Shown here in pieces: positions 19,413 through 27,163 of a stretch of 64,000 bases of DNA. Position 1 is the first letter of the stretch; each line of letters opens with the position of its first letter. The notes below the pieces were generated by a model. It saw only the letters and a list, made by a program, of their open reading frames with translations, was not told the origin of the DNA and did not search any database. The position numbers and the translations under genes were made by a program. The DNA lies in assembly GCF_004028275.1 (NCBI RefSeq), contig NZ_CP035033.1:1426001-1490000 (forward strand), in the 5' to 3' direction. Origin of the DNA: Hydrogenovibrio thermophilus. GTDB taxonomy: Bacteria; Pseudomonadota; Gammaproteobacteria; Thiomicrospirales; Thiomicrospiraceae.

Positions 19413-19616
19413 GTGGTTCTTACAAACACGGCGAGCGCATTCGAGGATTTAGGCAAAGACTGTAAAGCCTATGCAAGAGCTGTTTTTGCAGTTGCGGAAG
19501 TGTCCATGCACCGGGGTGAGGCACAAGCCACGATGAATCAATGCACTGGATTTCCAGATCAAGAGAATAATCAACCAAACAGGTGGTTAAAGAAAGATGA
19601 CATACTCATCAGGTAG
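19413..19616 (+). CDS. Small putative secreted protein, cassette 1, unknown function
   Basis: 67 aa from GTG 19413, but the same frame is open upstream to about 19368 and encodes a convincing signal peptide (KKLKSAAIVGTFGIGVVLTN then TASA). No ATG, GTG or TTG precedes that part in frame, although AGAAGG lies at 19354-19358. Either a rare start codon is used or the original start was lost by a small change in the A-rich stretch at 19366-19372. The mature part has two Cys (GKDCKAYA, NQCTGF). No known family is recognised. Confidence 0.5.
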   Translation: MVLTNTASAFEDLGKDCKAYARAVFAVAEVSMHRGEAQATMNQCTGFPDQENNQPNRWLKKDDILIR

Positions 19617-19676
19617 TTTAATTAATCAAAAAAATGGATCTTACTTTTTCATTTTATTATTGGTGCAATAATAGGC

Positions 19677-20423
19677 GTGCTTCTATTACATCCGTTGACG
19701 ACAATGGTATTCTGGTACGAATACAAGGGCTTAATCGAATTTCCGGGTAACAGCCCGATAGAGTTTTTGATTCAGCGTTTAATTACTGAATTCAAGTTTG
19801 AATTAATGCCTATGAGCTTTGTGTTTGCACTGCTTGGCGGTATTGTTGGTCTATTGTTCGGTCTGTACCATATAAGACTGTCTGGCCAAAAAAATCTTGT
19901 CCGCTCTCTGGAACACGAGCTTGCTGAAGAATTACCCTTATTGATTGCCAGAGGCGAAAGTGAGCATCTTGAATTCAAATCCACGTATCGTTGGGATGTA
20001 AGACAACAGCGAACGAATCGCGCACTTGAGTCGATTGTCATCAAAACCATCGCCGGTTTTTTAAATCGCGAAGGCGGTACACTGCTAATCGGTGTTGAGG
20101 ACAACGGCAATATCATTGGAATCGACTCTGACTTCCAGACATTGAAACACAAAAATAGAGACGGCTTCGAACGCGCACTGATGGATACGGTTAAAACCAG
20201 TCTAGGAGGAAACGCTTGCGCATTACTTCATTGCCGGTTCCACGATATTGAAAATAAAACCATCTGCCGCGTCATTGTCGAGAGCGCTGTTGAACCTGTT
20301 TATTATCATGAGGACAGCGTAGCACGGCTTATGGTACGCACAGGTAATAGTACACGAGAGCTGGATGCGCGGGAAGCACATGCCTATCTTTCCAGTCGAA
20401 CAACAAAATCTTTTTCTTTATAG
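19677..20423 (+). CDS. Membrane-anchored AlbA_2 (Schlafen-type) domain protein, cassette 1
   Basis: 248 aa from GTG 19677. Residues about 42-62 form a membrane segment (MSFVFALLGGIVGLLFGLYH), and the in-frame sequence upstream of the GTG (KKWILLFHFIIGAIIGV) would give an earlier one, again without a normal start codon. Residues about 95-235 are an AlbA_2 domain: ESEHLEFKSTYRW, IAGFLNREGGTLLIGVEDNG, IIGIDSDF and a C-terminal ARLMVRTGNSTREL. AlbA_2 domains occur in transcription regulators and Schlafen-like nucleases; fusion to membrane helices suggests a membrane-bound sensor or effector, which is inference. It ends 7 nt before the CDF gene. Confidence 0.75.
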   Translation: MLLLHPLTTMVFWYEYKGLIEFPGNSPIEFLIQRLITEFKFELMPMSFVFALLGGIVGLLFGLYHIRLSGQKNLVRSLEHELAEELPLLIARGESEHLEFKSTYRWDVRQQRTNRALESIVIKTIAGFLNREGGTLLIGVEDNGNIIGIDSDFQTLKHKNRDGFERALMDTVKTSLGGNACALLHCRFHDIENKTICRVIVESAVEPVYYHEDSVARLMVRTGNSTRELDAREAHAYLSSRTTKSFSL

Positions 20424-20430
20424 GTACACA

Positions 20431-21318
20431 ATGAATACGCATTCGCATAACCACGACACTGAATCAATAGGTGATCGCCGCCTGGGGTTCGCCATCGCTA
20501 TCAATATGCTCTTGACATTAGCACAGGTCGTCGGTGGTATTCTATCGGGCAGCCTTTCACTTATTGCTGATGCGCTGCATAATTTCAGTGATGCCGCCTC
20601 ACTGCTCATTGCCTGGGTCGCCAGAAAGATCGGGCGTCAACCGGCGGATCATTTCAGAACCTTTGGTTATAAACGCGCTGAAGTTATCGCCACATTGATT
20701 AATTTAGTCACGCTTGTCCTGGTTGGGCTGTACCTGGCCTATGAAGCGCTATGGCGAATCTATGAACCACAGATTATTGAAGGCTGGATGGTTGTGATTG
20801 TGGCGGCGATAGCACTTGTGATTGATCTGGCAACCGCGTTTCTTACCTTCACCATGTCTAAGCACAGTATGAATATCCGTGCCGCTTTTTTGCACAATGT
20901 ATCGGATGCACTGGCTTCACTGGGTGTTATTGTTGCCGGCACACTGATCCTTCTTTATGAGTGGTACTGGAGTGACACCTTAATAACATTATTGATAGCC
21001 GCGTATGTTTTGTACCAGGCAGCCACGATGTTACCAAAAACCATTCATATCCTGATGCAGGGAACACCGGAGGGCATTGTTATTGATGATGTCATCACAG
21101 CCATGCAGCAGGTAACAAATGTTATCAATGTTCATCACGTACATATCTGGCAACTTGACGAGCATCAGAATGCATTAGAAGCTCATGTTCTACTTTCTGA
21201 TTATTCACAACTGGATAAAGTGAAGGGTGAATTAAAAACAGCGCTTGCACAAAAATTCTCCATCGGGCATTCAACACTCGAGTTTGAGATTAAAGAATGC
21301 AAATATGATCAGTGTTAA
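20431..21318 (+). CDS. Cation diffusion facilitator (CzcD/ZitB-like) metal efflux protein, cassette 1
   Basis: 295 aa from ATG 20431, supported by TAGG 7 nt upstream and by the family start (His-rich NTHSHNHDTES). Six membrane segments follow. The metal site is formed by ADALHNFSDAASLL in helix 2 and AAFLHNVSDALASLG in helix 5; the C-terminal cytoplasmic domain has VHHVHIWQLDEHQNALEAHV. The protein exports Zn2+ (or Cd2+/Co2+) in exchange for protons. It shares one large integron cassette with the two genes before it. Confidence 0.92.
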   Translation: MNTHSHNHDTESIGDRRLGFAIAINMLLTLAQVVGGILSGSLSLIADALHNFSDAASLLIAWVARKIGRQPADHFRTFGYKRAEVIATLINLVTLVLVGLYLAYEALWRIYEPQIIEGWMVVIVAAIALVIDLATAFLTFTMSKHSMNIRAAFLHNVSDALASLGVIVAGTLILLYEWYWSDTLITLLIAAYVLYQAATMLPKTIHILMQGTPEGIVIDDVITAMQQVTNVINVHHVHIWQLDEHQNALEAHVLLSDYSQLDKVKGELKTALAQKFSIGHSTLEFEIKECKYDQC

Positions 21319-21497
21319 CTTTTTTATATCGAAGCAAGTTTTAAATGAGTAATTGTGGAAGTGAAGAGTCTGTAATCATTCTTCATGACAGATTGCGTTA
21401 TGTTCTAGGCATCGTATTTTAATGGCCAATTGTTATCTGATTATAAGAAACAAAAACGTCAGCAGCTCTTAAGGCTGTGATTGCAAAGAAGGACAAG

Positions 21498-21584
21498 GCA
21501 TAACAAGGCGCTGCACTCGGACAAAATAAAGCTGCGCCGCTTCGCTTTGCATCTTTATTTTTCCGGTGAGCTTGGTCGTTAGAG
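21498..21584 (+). other. attC site 1 (end of cassette 1)
   Basis: R'' GCATAAC at 21498-21504 and R' GTTAGAG at 21578-21584, with inner boxes AAGGCG...CTCGGAC and CCGGTGAG...CTTGG, and a terminal stem AAAATAAAG/CTTTATTTT. Crossover is expected after G21578. Confidence 0.85.
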
Positions 21585-21592
21585 GATAAAAA

Positions 21593-21943
21593 ATGGAACT
21601 ACCAATAAATCTCGTCATAGCCTATGCAGTTTTTAGCCTCTTTGCGTTCTACCAAAAATTGCATTTGAAAAATTTTCAAGGTGCAAGTCAAGGGTTTGGC
21701 GCCACACTTAGTGTCTTTGCGATGGCTACTACAATATTCGGACTTGGTTTTTTGTTTTATTGGGGAATTGAAGTAAGCTGGGTGCAGGCAGTCATTCTTT
21801 TTGTTATTGCTTTTGCAATTCAAATTTTGTGGTTTCCAATCGAAGCAATGCTTAAGCTTCAAAAACTATATCCAATAATTAGTATATTAGGGTTTGTAGC
21901 CATTCCAATTTCTGGGTATTTCATGTGGCTCTCTTTGCCATGA
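21593..21943 (+). CDS. Small integral membrane protein, cassette 2, unknown function
   Basis: 116 aa with four predicted membrane helices (about residues 4-20, 36-58, 62-82, 91-113). The AT-rich composition is like that of cassette 1. It starts 15 nt after the cassette boundary, typical for a single-gene cassette. No family is recognised. Confidence 0.75.
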   Translation: MELPINLVIAYAVFSLFAFYQKLHLKNFQGASQGFGATLSVFAMATTIFGLGFLFYWGIEVSWVQAVILFVIAFAIQILWFPIEAMLKLQKLYPIISILGFVAIPISGYFMWLSLP

Positions 21944-21945
21944 AT

Positions 21946-22008
21946 CCTCTAACAAAGCACTCAAGCGGACTGCGCTAACGCGCAGCTCGCTTAGTTTTAT
22001 CGTTGGGC
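21946..22008 (+). other. attC site 2 (end of cassette 2)
   Basis: R'' CCTCTAAC (21946-21953) is the exact complement of GTTAGAGG formed at the start of cassette 2; R' is GTTGGGC (22002-22008). Inner boxes CAAGCGGAC / GCTCGCTTAG and hairpin TGCGC-TAAC-GCGCA are clear. Confidence 0.92.
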
Positions 22009-22037
22009 TACATACGAAATTGCATCGGAGATGATCC

Positions 22038-23372
22038 ATGAAGCGCATTAAGGTTTCACTTTTGGCAGTACTGCTATTGCTGACTGCGTTATGGCTGGCC
22101 GCCGATACGCTGTTGCCCGAGCCGTTCACGTACTTCTCGTTTCGCACCGTGTTCATGCAGTACAGCGGGGTGATCGGCATCGGCTTGATGAGCGTGGCCA
22201 TGCTGCTGGCGCTGCGCCCGAAATGGCTGGAGCCGCATCTGGACGGGCTGGACAAGATGTATCGCCTGCACAAGTGGTTGGGCATCGCCGCCCTGGTGGT
22301 CGCCATCGTTCACTGGTGGTGGGGAAAAGGCACCAAATGGATGGTGGGTTGGGGCTGGCTGGAAAAGCCCGTGCGCAAACCGGTGGCCGGAGAAACCCTC
22401 GGCAACATCGAAGGCTGGCTGCGCAGCCAGCGGGGGTTTGCCGAATCCGTCGGCGAATGGGCGTTCTACGCGGCCGCCGTGCTGATCGTTCTGGCTTTGG
22501 TCAAGCGCTTCCCCTACCACTGGTTCGTCAAAACCCACAAATGGATCGCAGTCGCCTACCTTGCCCTGGCCTATCACTCCGCCGTGCTCACTAAGGTGGA
22601 GTATTGGACGCAGCCGGTCGGCTGGCTAATGGCGGCCTTGCTGCTGGGCGGCACCGTGACCGCGCTGCTGACCCTGACGGGGCGGATCGGCACCGGCCGC
22701 AAGGTTACGGGAACCATCGCGGGTCTGATCGATTATCCCGCGCTGCGCGTGCTCGAGACCGCCGTCGTGCTAGAGGACGGCTGGCGCGGCCATGCCGCCG
22801 GGCAGTTCGCCTTCATCACCTCGGACAGGAGCGAAGGCGCACATCCCTATACCATCGCCTCGGCCTGGAATCCCGCCGACCGTCGGCTCGTCTTCATCAC
22901 CAAGGCGCTGGGCGACCACACCAGCCGCTTGCGGGAAAGATTGAAGATCGGCATGCCGGTGACAGTGGAAGGTCCTTACGGCTGCTTCAACTTCGAGGAT
23001 GCGCAGCCACGTCAGATTTGGGTGGGTGCGGGGATCGGCATCACGCCGTTCATCGCCCGCATGAAGCAGCGCGCCACGACGCCGGACGCAAAGACGATCG
23101 ATCTCTTTCATCCGACTGCCGAGTTCGAACAGGCCGCCATCGACCGCCTCACGGCAGATGCCAAGGCCGCGGGCGTGCGGCTGCACCTGCTGGTCGATGG
23201 CAAGGATGGGCGCTTGAATGGCGAACGTATCCGTGCCGTCATTCCGGAATGGCAGTCCGCCAGCATCTGGTTCTGCGGCCCGCCGAGGTTTGGTCAGGCG
23301 CTGCGCGAGGACTTCCTCGCCCACGGCCTGCCACCAGAGCGTTTCCATCAAGAACTGTTTCAGATGCGTTGA
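22038..23372 (+). CDS. Ferric reductase-like flavocytochrome (heme b membrane domain plus FAD/NAD reductase), cassette 3
   Basis: 444 aa. Residues about 1-220 form a ferric-reductase-type heme domain with paired His in YRLHKWLGIAALVVAIVHWW and VKTHKWIAVAYLALAYHSAV. The C-terminal half is a ferredoxin-NADP reductase module with FAD motif HPYTIAS, NAD-binding GAGIGITPFIARM and terminal CGPP. It would pass electrons from NAD(P)H across the membrane; the acceptor is unknown. Third codon positions are almost all G or C, in sharp contrast to cassettes 1, 2 and 4, so this cassette came from a different high-GC source. Confidence 0.88.
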   Translation: MKRIKVSLLAVLLLLTALWLAADTLLPEPFTYFSFRTVFMQYSGVIGIGLMSVAMLLALRPKWLEPHLDGLDKMYRLHKWLGIAALVVAIVHWWWGKGTKWMVGWGWLEKPVRKPVAGETLGNIEGWLRSQRGFAESVGEWAFYAAAVLIVLALVKRFPYHWFVKTHKWIAVAYLALAYHSAVLTKVEYWTQPVGWLMAALLLGGTVTALLTLTGRIGTGRKVTGTIAGLIDYPALRVLETAVVLEDGWRGHAAGQFAFITSDRSEGAHPYTIASAWNPADRRLVFITKALGDHTSRLRERLKIGMPVTVEGPYGCFNFEDAQPRQIWVGAGIGITPFIARMKQRATTPDAKTIDLFHPTAEFEQAAIDRLTADAKAAGVRLHLLVDGKDGRLNGERIRAVIPEWQSASIWFCGPPRFGQALREDFLAHGLPPERFHQELFQMR

Positions 23373-23417
23373 TGGCAGCCCTAATGCAGCTTATCCGATG
23401 AGGTTTATCCACTGAAT

Positions 23418-23487
23418 GCCCAACCCATCATTCCACCGGACGCTGCGCGATAAAGCCGCGCAGCACCGGTGAATTCAAACGTTAAGT
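23418..23487 (+). other. attC site 3 (end of cassette 3)
   Basis: R'' GCCCAAC (23418-23424) is the exact complement of GTTGGGC at the start of cassette 3; R' GTTAAGT starts at 23481. Inner boxes CCACCGGAC / CACCGGTG and stem GCTGCGCG / CGCGCAGC are visible. Confidence 0.92.
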
Positions 23488-23529
23488 GCTCAATGAGGGC
23501 CGGAACTCAACGTGCAAGGAGTAATTGAT

Positions 23530-23814
23530 ATGTCAAAGGAAAGTCAGGTAACCCTGTGGCTTACAGAGAATACAAATTTATCATGGACGCGCACTAGTGG
23601 GGACACTCCTGCAGTTAAGCGAGATCGGCTTTTCATCAACCGGAGTGAAGGTTATGAAGTTAGAGACTTCATCCTCCAGTACTATGACGAGTGTGATCTT
23701 GCTCATAACTCGAAGAATTACTCGATTACCCTAAAAAAGATTATGGCATATCGAAAGGGCGAGAAGGTCAAAACCAAAGATTTGCTGAACCATCTGAAAA
23801 GCACACTGAAGTAG
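23530..23814 (+). CDS. Hypothetical protein, cassette 4
   Basis: 94 aa from ATG 23530 with AAGGAG 9 nt upstream. Soluble, mixed charge, Lys-rich C-terminus (LLNHLKSTLK); no signal peptide or membrane segment. The segment SEGYEVRDFILQYYDECDL is probably helical. No family is recognised. It lies between two good attC sites, which makes it a real cassette gene. Confidence 0.75.
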   Translation: MSKESQVTLWLTENTNLSWTRTSGDTPAVKRDRLFINRSEGYEVRDFILQYYDECDLAHNSKNYSITLKKIMAYRKGEKVKTKDLLNHLKSTLK

Positions 23815-23824
23815 TGGAGCAGTA

Positions 23825-23911
23825 GCACTTAACCAATGCAGGCACGGCGACGCCCACTACATTGCGCCTTCGGCTCCATTGCGTGGGCGCGCATGCTGCA
23901 AGCGTTAAAGC
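23825..23911 (+). other. attC site 4 (end of cassette 4)
   Basis: R'' GCACTTAAC (23825-23833) is the exact complement of GTTAAGTGC at the start of cassette 4; R' GTTAAAGC at 23904-23911. Long terminal stem centred on GCGCCTTCGGCTC. Confidence 0.92.
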
Positions 23912-24078
23912 ACTCAAGTGTGTATTAGGGGCTAAAGTAACAGGGCATTGCAGTTGCAAAGTTGCCGCAATATTCAAAAGCTAATGAACCAACAGTTTTA
24001 ACTAATAACCTAGTTTTGGTGGTGTTAAAGTAAATAAGTCACATTTTTGACCAGAGTCTAAATCTACTCTTAAGCGTG

Positions 24079-25162
24079 CCTGGATTCAACTATTAACTGC
24101 AACACCCAGCTTTAATTTCTCAGCTTCAAGCATCTCCAGTGGAGTCTGAAAACCGTATCTCTTTCTGGGCCGATGGTTGAGCTTGTCCTCAACCCTTTGT
24201 ATTTCTTCGTCTGTCACATCTTCAAAGGCCGTGCCTTTGGGGAAGTACTGGCGAATCAGACCGTTGGTATTCTCGTTCGTGCCACGCTCCCAGCTATGAT
24301 ATGGGCGTGCAAAAAAGAATGAACAGCCCATGGCTTGGCTGACCTTGTGGTGATGCGAGAACTCTTTGCCGTTATCTGACGTCGTGCTCTTGACTACCAT
24401 GCCCGAGAACGCATCAATCATCGCACTGGCCGTCAGCTCTGCCGTGGAGCGCATGACTTTTCGAATGCGACTCAATCCAGTTTTTCGCTCAACTAACGTG
24501 ACGAGCGTGGCCAGGCGTTTTCCCTGCACTGAGTCGGCCTCCCAGTCGCCCAGACGTTGGCGAGTATCAACAACGTCAGGCCGCTGCTCAATGCCGACCC
24601 GACCGATGATCCGGCCACGCCGATCCTGACTGCCATAGCGCCGCCGGGTTTTACGAACCTTGTGGCGAAGGTGCTTGTAAAGTTCGCCACCCTGAGCCTT
24701 GTCACGCAGCAGATACTGGTAAATCCATTCATGGCTGACTGTGACCGAATGCATTCTTGCCAGGTACCCCGATATCTGCTCAGGCGACCACTGATACTGC
24801 GTCAGATAATAATGCACCTGCTCAATGAGCCAGGCGTCTGTTATTCGTTGTTTATCAGCGTTCTTGCGCCGATCGTCTGCCTTATCCTGTGCCATCGGTG
24901 CCCAGTATTTACAGGGCGATTGCCGATTGCGTCTGAGCTCTCGGCTAATGGTTGAGGCGGCTCTGTTTAAGGCTTTGGCAATCTGCCTTAAGCTCAATCC
25001 CAGTTCAAAATGAAACTGAATATGGTATCGTTCTTCAATGGTCAACTGTCTGAACCGTGTCATCTTTGGCACCTGAATGTTTTGTGTGGGAACAACCATT
25101 CTAGGGCAGTTGGCCTCCACATCATTATTTTTCAGGTGTTGCGGTTATTATCTGAATTCAGG
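24079..25162 (-). mobile_element. IS30-family insertion sequence, complete
   Basis: 1084 bp. The terminal inverted repeats of about 28 bp match at about 23 positions: left end 24079-24106 (CCTGGATTCAACTATTAACT...), right end 25135-25162 reading outward to CCTGAATTCAG. Both sides show GTG (24076-24078 and 25163-25165), a 3-bp target duplication as IS30 elements make. One transposase gene fills the element. Confidence 0.88.
24086..25063 (-). CDS. IS30-family transposase
   Basis: 325 aa from ATG 25063 (MTRFRQLTIEERYHI). N-terminal HTH (LSLRQIAKALNRAASTISRE), then the DDE catalytic domain: GDWEADSV, TTSDNGKEF and YHSWERGTNENTNGLIRQYF with the final Glu, followed by PKG and LNHRPRKRYGFQTP, diagnostic of IS30. 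No frameshift, so it is probably active. The gene nearly fills the element and its stop lies in the left inverted repeat. Confidence 0.95.
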   Translation of the reverse strand: MTRFRQLTIEERYHIQFHFELGLSLRQIAKALNRAASTISRELRRNRQSPCKYWAPMAQDKADDRRKNADKQRITDAWLIEQVHYYLTQYQWSPEQISGYLARMHSVTVSHEWIYQYLLRDKAQGGELYKHLRHKVRKTRRRYGSQDRRGRIIGRVGIEQRPDVVDTRQRLGDWEADSVQGKRLATLVTLVERKTGLSRIRKVMRSTAELTASAMIDAFSGMVVKSTTSDNGKEFSHHHKVSQAMGCSFFFARPYHSWERGTNENTNGLIRQYFPKGTAFEDVTDEEIQRVEDKLNHRPRKRYGFQTPLEMLEAEKLKLGVAVNS

Positions 25163-26615
25163 GTGTAATTACTTCAGCTTCACGCCAGATTTTATTTGCA
25201 CTGAGATTTAAAGTAATTTCCCCTGTTGAGGCTTTAAAACGAAGACTGTTTTTTTCGTTAAAATAGGGGTCTCCTTCTTTATGCCAAAATAATTGAATAT
25301 TCACTTCTTGTAGTTCATTTGCACACTCTAAGTTGAATCCCACTTTTGTATAGTCTTTGGTTTTGACGGCATCCTCTAAACTGAAAACAACAAAAGGATC
25401 CCTTTTATCTGTGACAGAATAATGCCCATCTTTTTCTTCCAGATGGTTTAGCCCTGAAAATGAAGATGCTACCGAGTTAGTCATATGGTGACTTTTCAAA
25501 AAGCTAAATTGAGGAGGTTGATCTCTTAATCCAATATTCAAGGTTGCTAGTTGACGTTCAACTGCTGTAATGAATACATAATCTGGTTCAAATTTCTCAA
25601 CTAGCTCTAGCATCACTTGTGTATTAACGTGGCCATAATGAATTTGCAGAACATTTGTGAATGTAGCTGACATATATGGTGAAGCCGCAGTACCAAATGA
25701 ATCACGTAACCAAAGAACTTTCTTGTCATTTAAGGCTTTATCATTTATTACAAGCAATGGAGTTGTTGGTGAACCAATGCGAGGGTTCCCGCCACTACTC
25801 TTTTTCTCCCCAGTTTTGAATTCAACCTGCTCGACATTGATATCTACACCTATATCAATCTTTAAAATTGGCTCCTCATCAGCCAAATGATTTCGTAGCC
25901 TTAAAAAATTCGATAAATCTCCACCCGCACGATTATTTGTCTGAACTAATTGCACTTGAGCATCGTTTAACCATAGCCCTTCAATCATATTTTTTTCAAC
26001 CAGGGAGGAAATGAATGCCTGAAAAGCAATCCAAGCACCTAAGTCATTCCAGTGTGTATCCGTTTTATAATAAACACGTTTGTCAAAATCGTGCTTTGTC
26101 AGTAGTAGAGGTATACGAGTATCAAAAATCAACCCAGAGTCACCTTTGTAAAATAACGCATCAGTTCTTGTAAGTTGAGTTGCATTAGCCCAGTTTGGCA
26201 AGTGTTCAGGATAAATCGTTGCCTTATCGGGCCCCATCATAATAAAAAAAGCTTTCACGCCTTTAGATTTTAGAAATTGATCCCACAAAACCAAACCTTC
26301 ATTTAATTGTATTGCTCGTTTTTTTTCACTTTCTGTTAAGCCAGTTCTTCGAGTTGAGACTGTGGATGCGTACTGGTCACCTAAATAAATCCAACCATCT
26401 TGGCCAATATATACTTGTTTTGCATTAAGGCTTATACCTAGTGAGTAAACCATTCTCTGAAACGGCGTAATTAGCTTATCAATATTGAATAGTGTTGCTC
26501 TATCAAACTTAAAGTCTTCAGATGAATAAGACTGAGAAAGGTTATATATCGGTAATATTGCAAGCATAACCAACGCCAACACTAACCCAATTTTTACTTT
26601 AAACTTAATACTCAC
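25158..26615 (-). CDS. AlgJ/AlgX-like SGNH O-acetyltransferase, 3' end altered by IS30
   Basis: 485 aa. An N-terminal signal anchor (residues 8-28) is followed by an AlgX/AlgJ-type SGNH domain: GQDGWIYLGD, KTDTHWNDLGAW (catalytic Asp-x-His) and LRDSFGTAASPY (nucleophile Ser), plus a C-terminal beta domain. Such proteins transfer acetyl groups to exopolysaccharide in the periplasm together with an MBOAT partner, which here is the truncated gene 8 nt upstream. The stop codon TGA lies inside the IS30 right inverted repeat, so the native C-terminus has been replaced. Substrate polysaccharide is unknown. Confidence 0.82.
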   Translation of the reverse strand: MSIKFKVKIGLVLALVMLAILPIYNLSQSYSSEDFKFDRATLFNIDKLITPFQRMVYSLGISLNAKQVYIGQDGWIYLGDQYASTVSTRRTGLTESEKKRAIQLNEGLVLWDQFLKSKGVKAFFIMMGPDKATIYPEHLPNWANATQLTRTDALFYKGDSGLIFDTRIPLLLTKHDFDKRVYYKTDTHWNDLGAWIAFQAFISSLVEKNMIEGLWLNDAQVQLVQTNNRAGGDLSNFLRLRNHLADEEPILKIDIGVDINVEQVEFKTGEKKSSGGNPRIGSPTTPLLVINDKALNDKKVLWLRDSFGTAASPYMSATFTNVLQIHYGHVNTQVMLELVEKFEPDYVFITAVERQLATLNIGLRDQPPQFSFLKSHHMTNSVASSFSGLNHLEEKDGHYSVTDKRDPFVVFSLEDAVKTKDYTKVGFNLECANELQEVNIQLFWHKEGDPYFNEKNSLRFKASTGEITLNLSANKIWREAEVITP

Positions 26616-26623
26616 ACGTTAAC

Positions 26624-27163
26624 CTAAAAATTAAAGTATAAAAATACTGTGCTTGAGCTAATAAACATGGTGTAACTAGCAATCACAAACAAAAACACAG
26701 CATAAGCCAAATAGACTGCTAAACGCTTATTGATTGATTGAGACCCATCCTTCGAATTGCTTACTTTTATAAATCCTGTTAACTGCGCTGTATTCTTTAG
26801 TGCAACAATACAAAAAGCGAATACTATCGCTGCATACGCTAATAGATTCATAAATAATCCAGCCGGAACAAACTGGGATAAGAAATCAATTAAAGTTCCA
26901 CCCCATGCGATGGAGCTTGTCGGCGCATGACCCAAAGTGATTTTCATTGCACCTTGAATGTCTACCATACCGCCGAGAACTTTTAATGCAGAATCCATAT
27001 CTGTCGCCCTAAAGAATACCCAAGTAACGTTAATAAAATTAAACGTAATCAACCATGCCAACCATGTCCACATTTTATAGCCCAGCTGTTGCCATAAACG
27101 GTGAATAATTAAAGCTACACCATGTAATGAGCCCCAAATAACAAACATCCAGCTTGTAACCAA
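26624..27163 (-). pseudogene. MBOAT (AlgI-like) O-acyltransferase, 5'-truncated remnant
   Basis: 179 codons that match only the C-terminal third of AlgI-type MBOAT proteins: FVIWGSLHGVALIIHRLW with the conserved His, then further membrane helices. Full members have about 460-520 residues. The frame begins at the end of the REP-associated transposase element (27156), and no upstream half is found beyond that element at 28 kb, so a deletion went with the insertion. The intact protein would move acetyl groups across the membrane to the AlgJ-like partner. Confidence 0.85.

Larger units (their letters stand above)
18207..24078. mobile_element. Integron: integrase, attI and cassette array
   Basis: intI is divergent from an attI-like site and at least four gene cassettes, each ended by an attC. 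For cassettes 2-4 the R' bases that open the cassette are the exact complement of the R'' core that closes it, as expected of circular cassettes; cassette 1 has one mismatch. A fifth cassette start (23905) is followed by IS30 at 24079 and has no recognisable attC of its own. No antibiotic resistance gene is present. Confidence 0.9.

Noticed and set aside
21312-21400. Possible decayed attC between GTGTTAAC (21312) and GCGTTATG (21392)
   Set aside because: Core bases are suggestive but no inner L boxes pair, and the good attC at 21498 accounts for the cassette end.
22091-23401. Long alternative frames over the flavocytochrome gene on both strands
   Set aside because: High GC removes stop codons from other frames; the translations are low-complexity Arg/Ala-rich shadows.
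23995-24030. Possible fifth attC (GTTTTAAC ... GTTAAAG)
   Set aside because: Only 36 bp long, without inner boxes; more likely chance in the truncated fifth cassette next to IS30.
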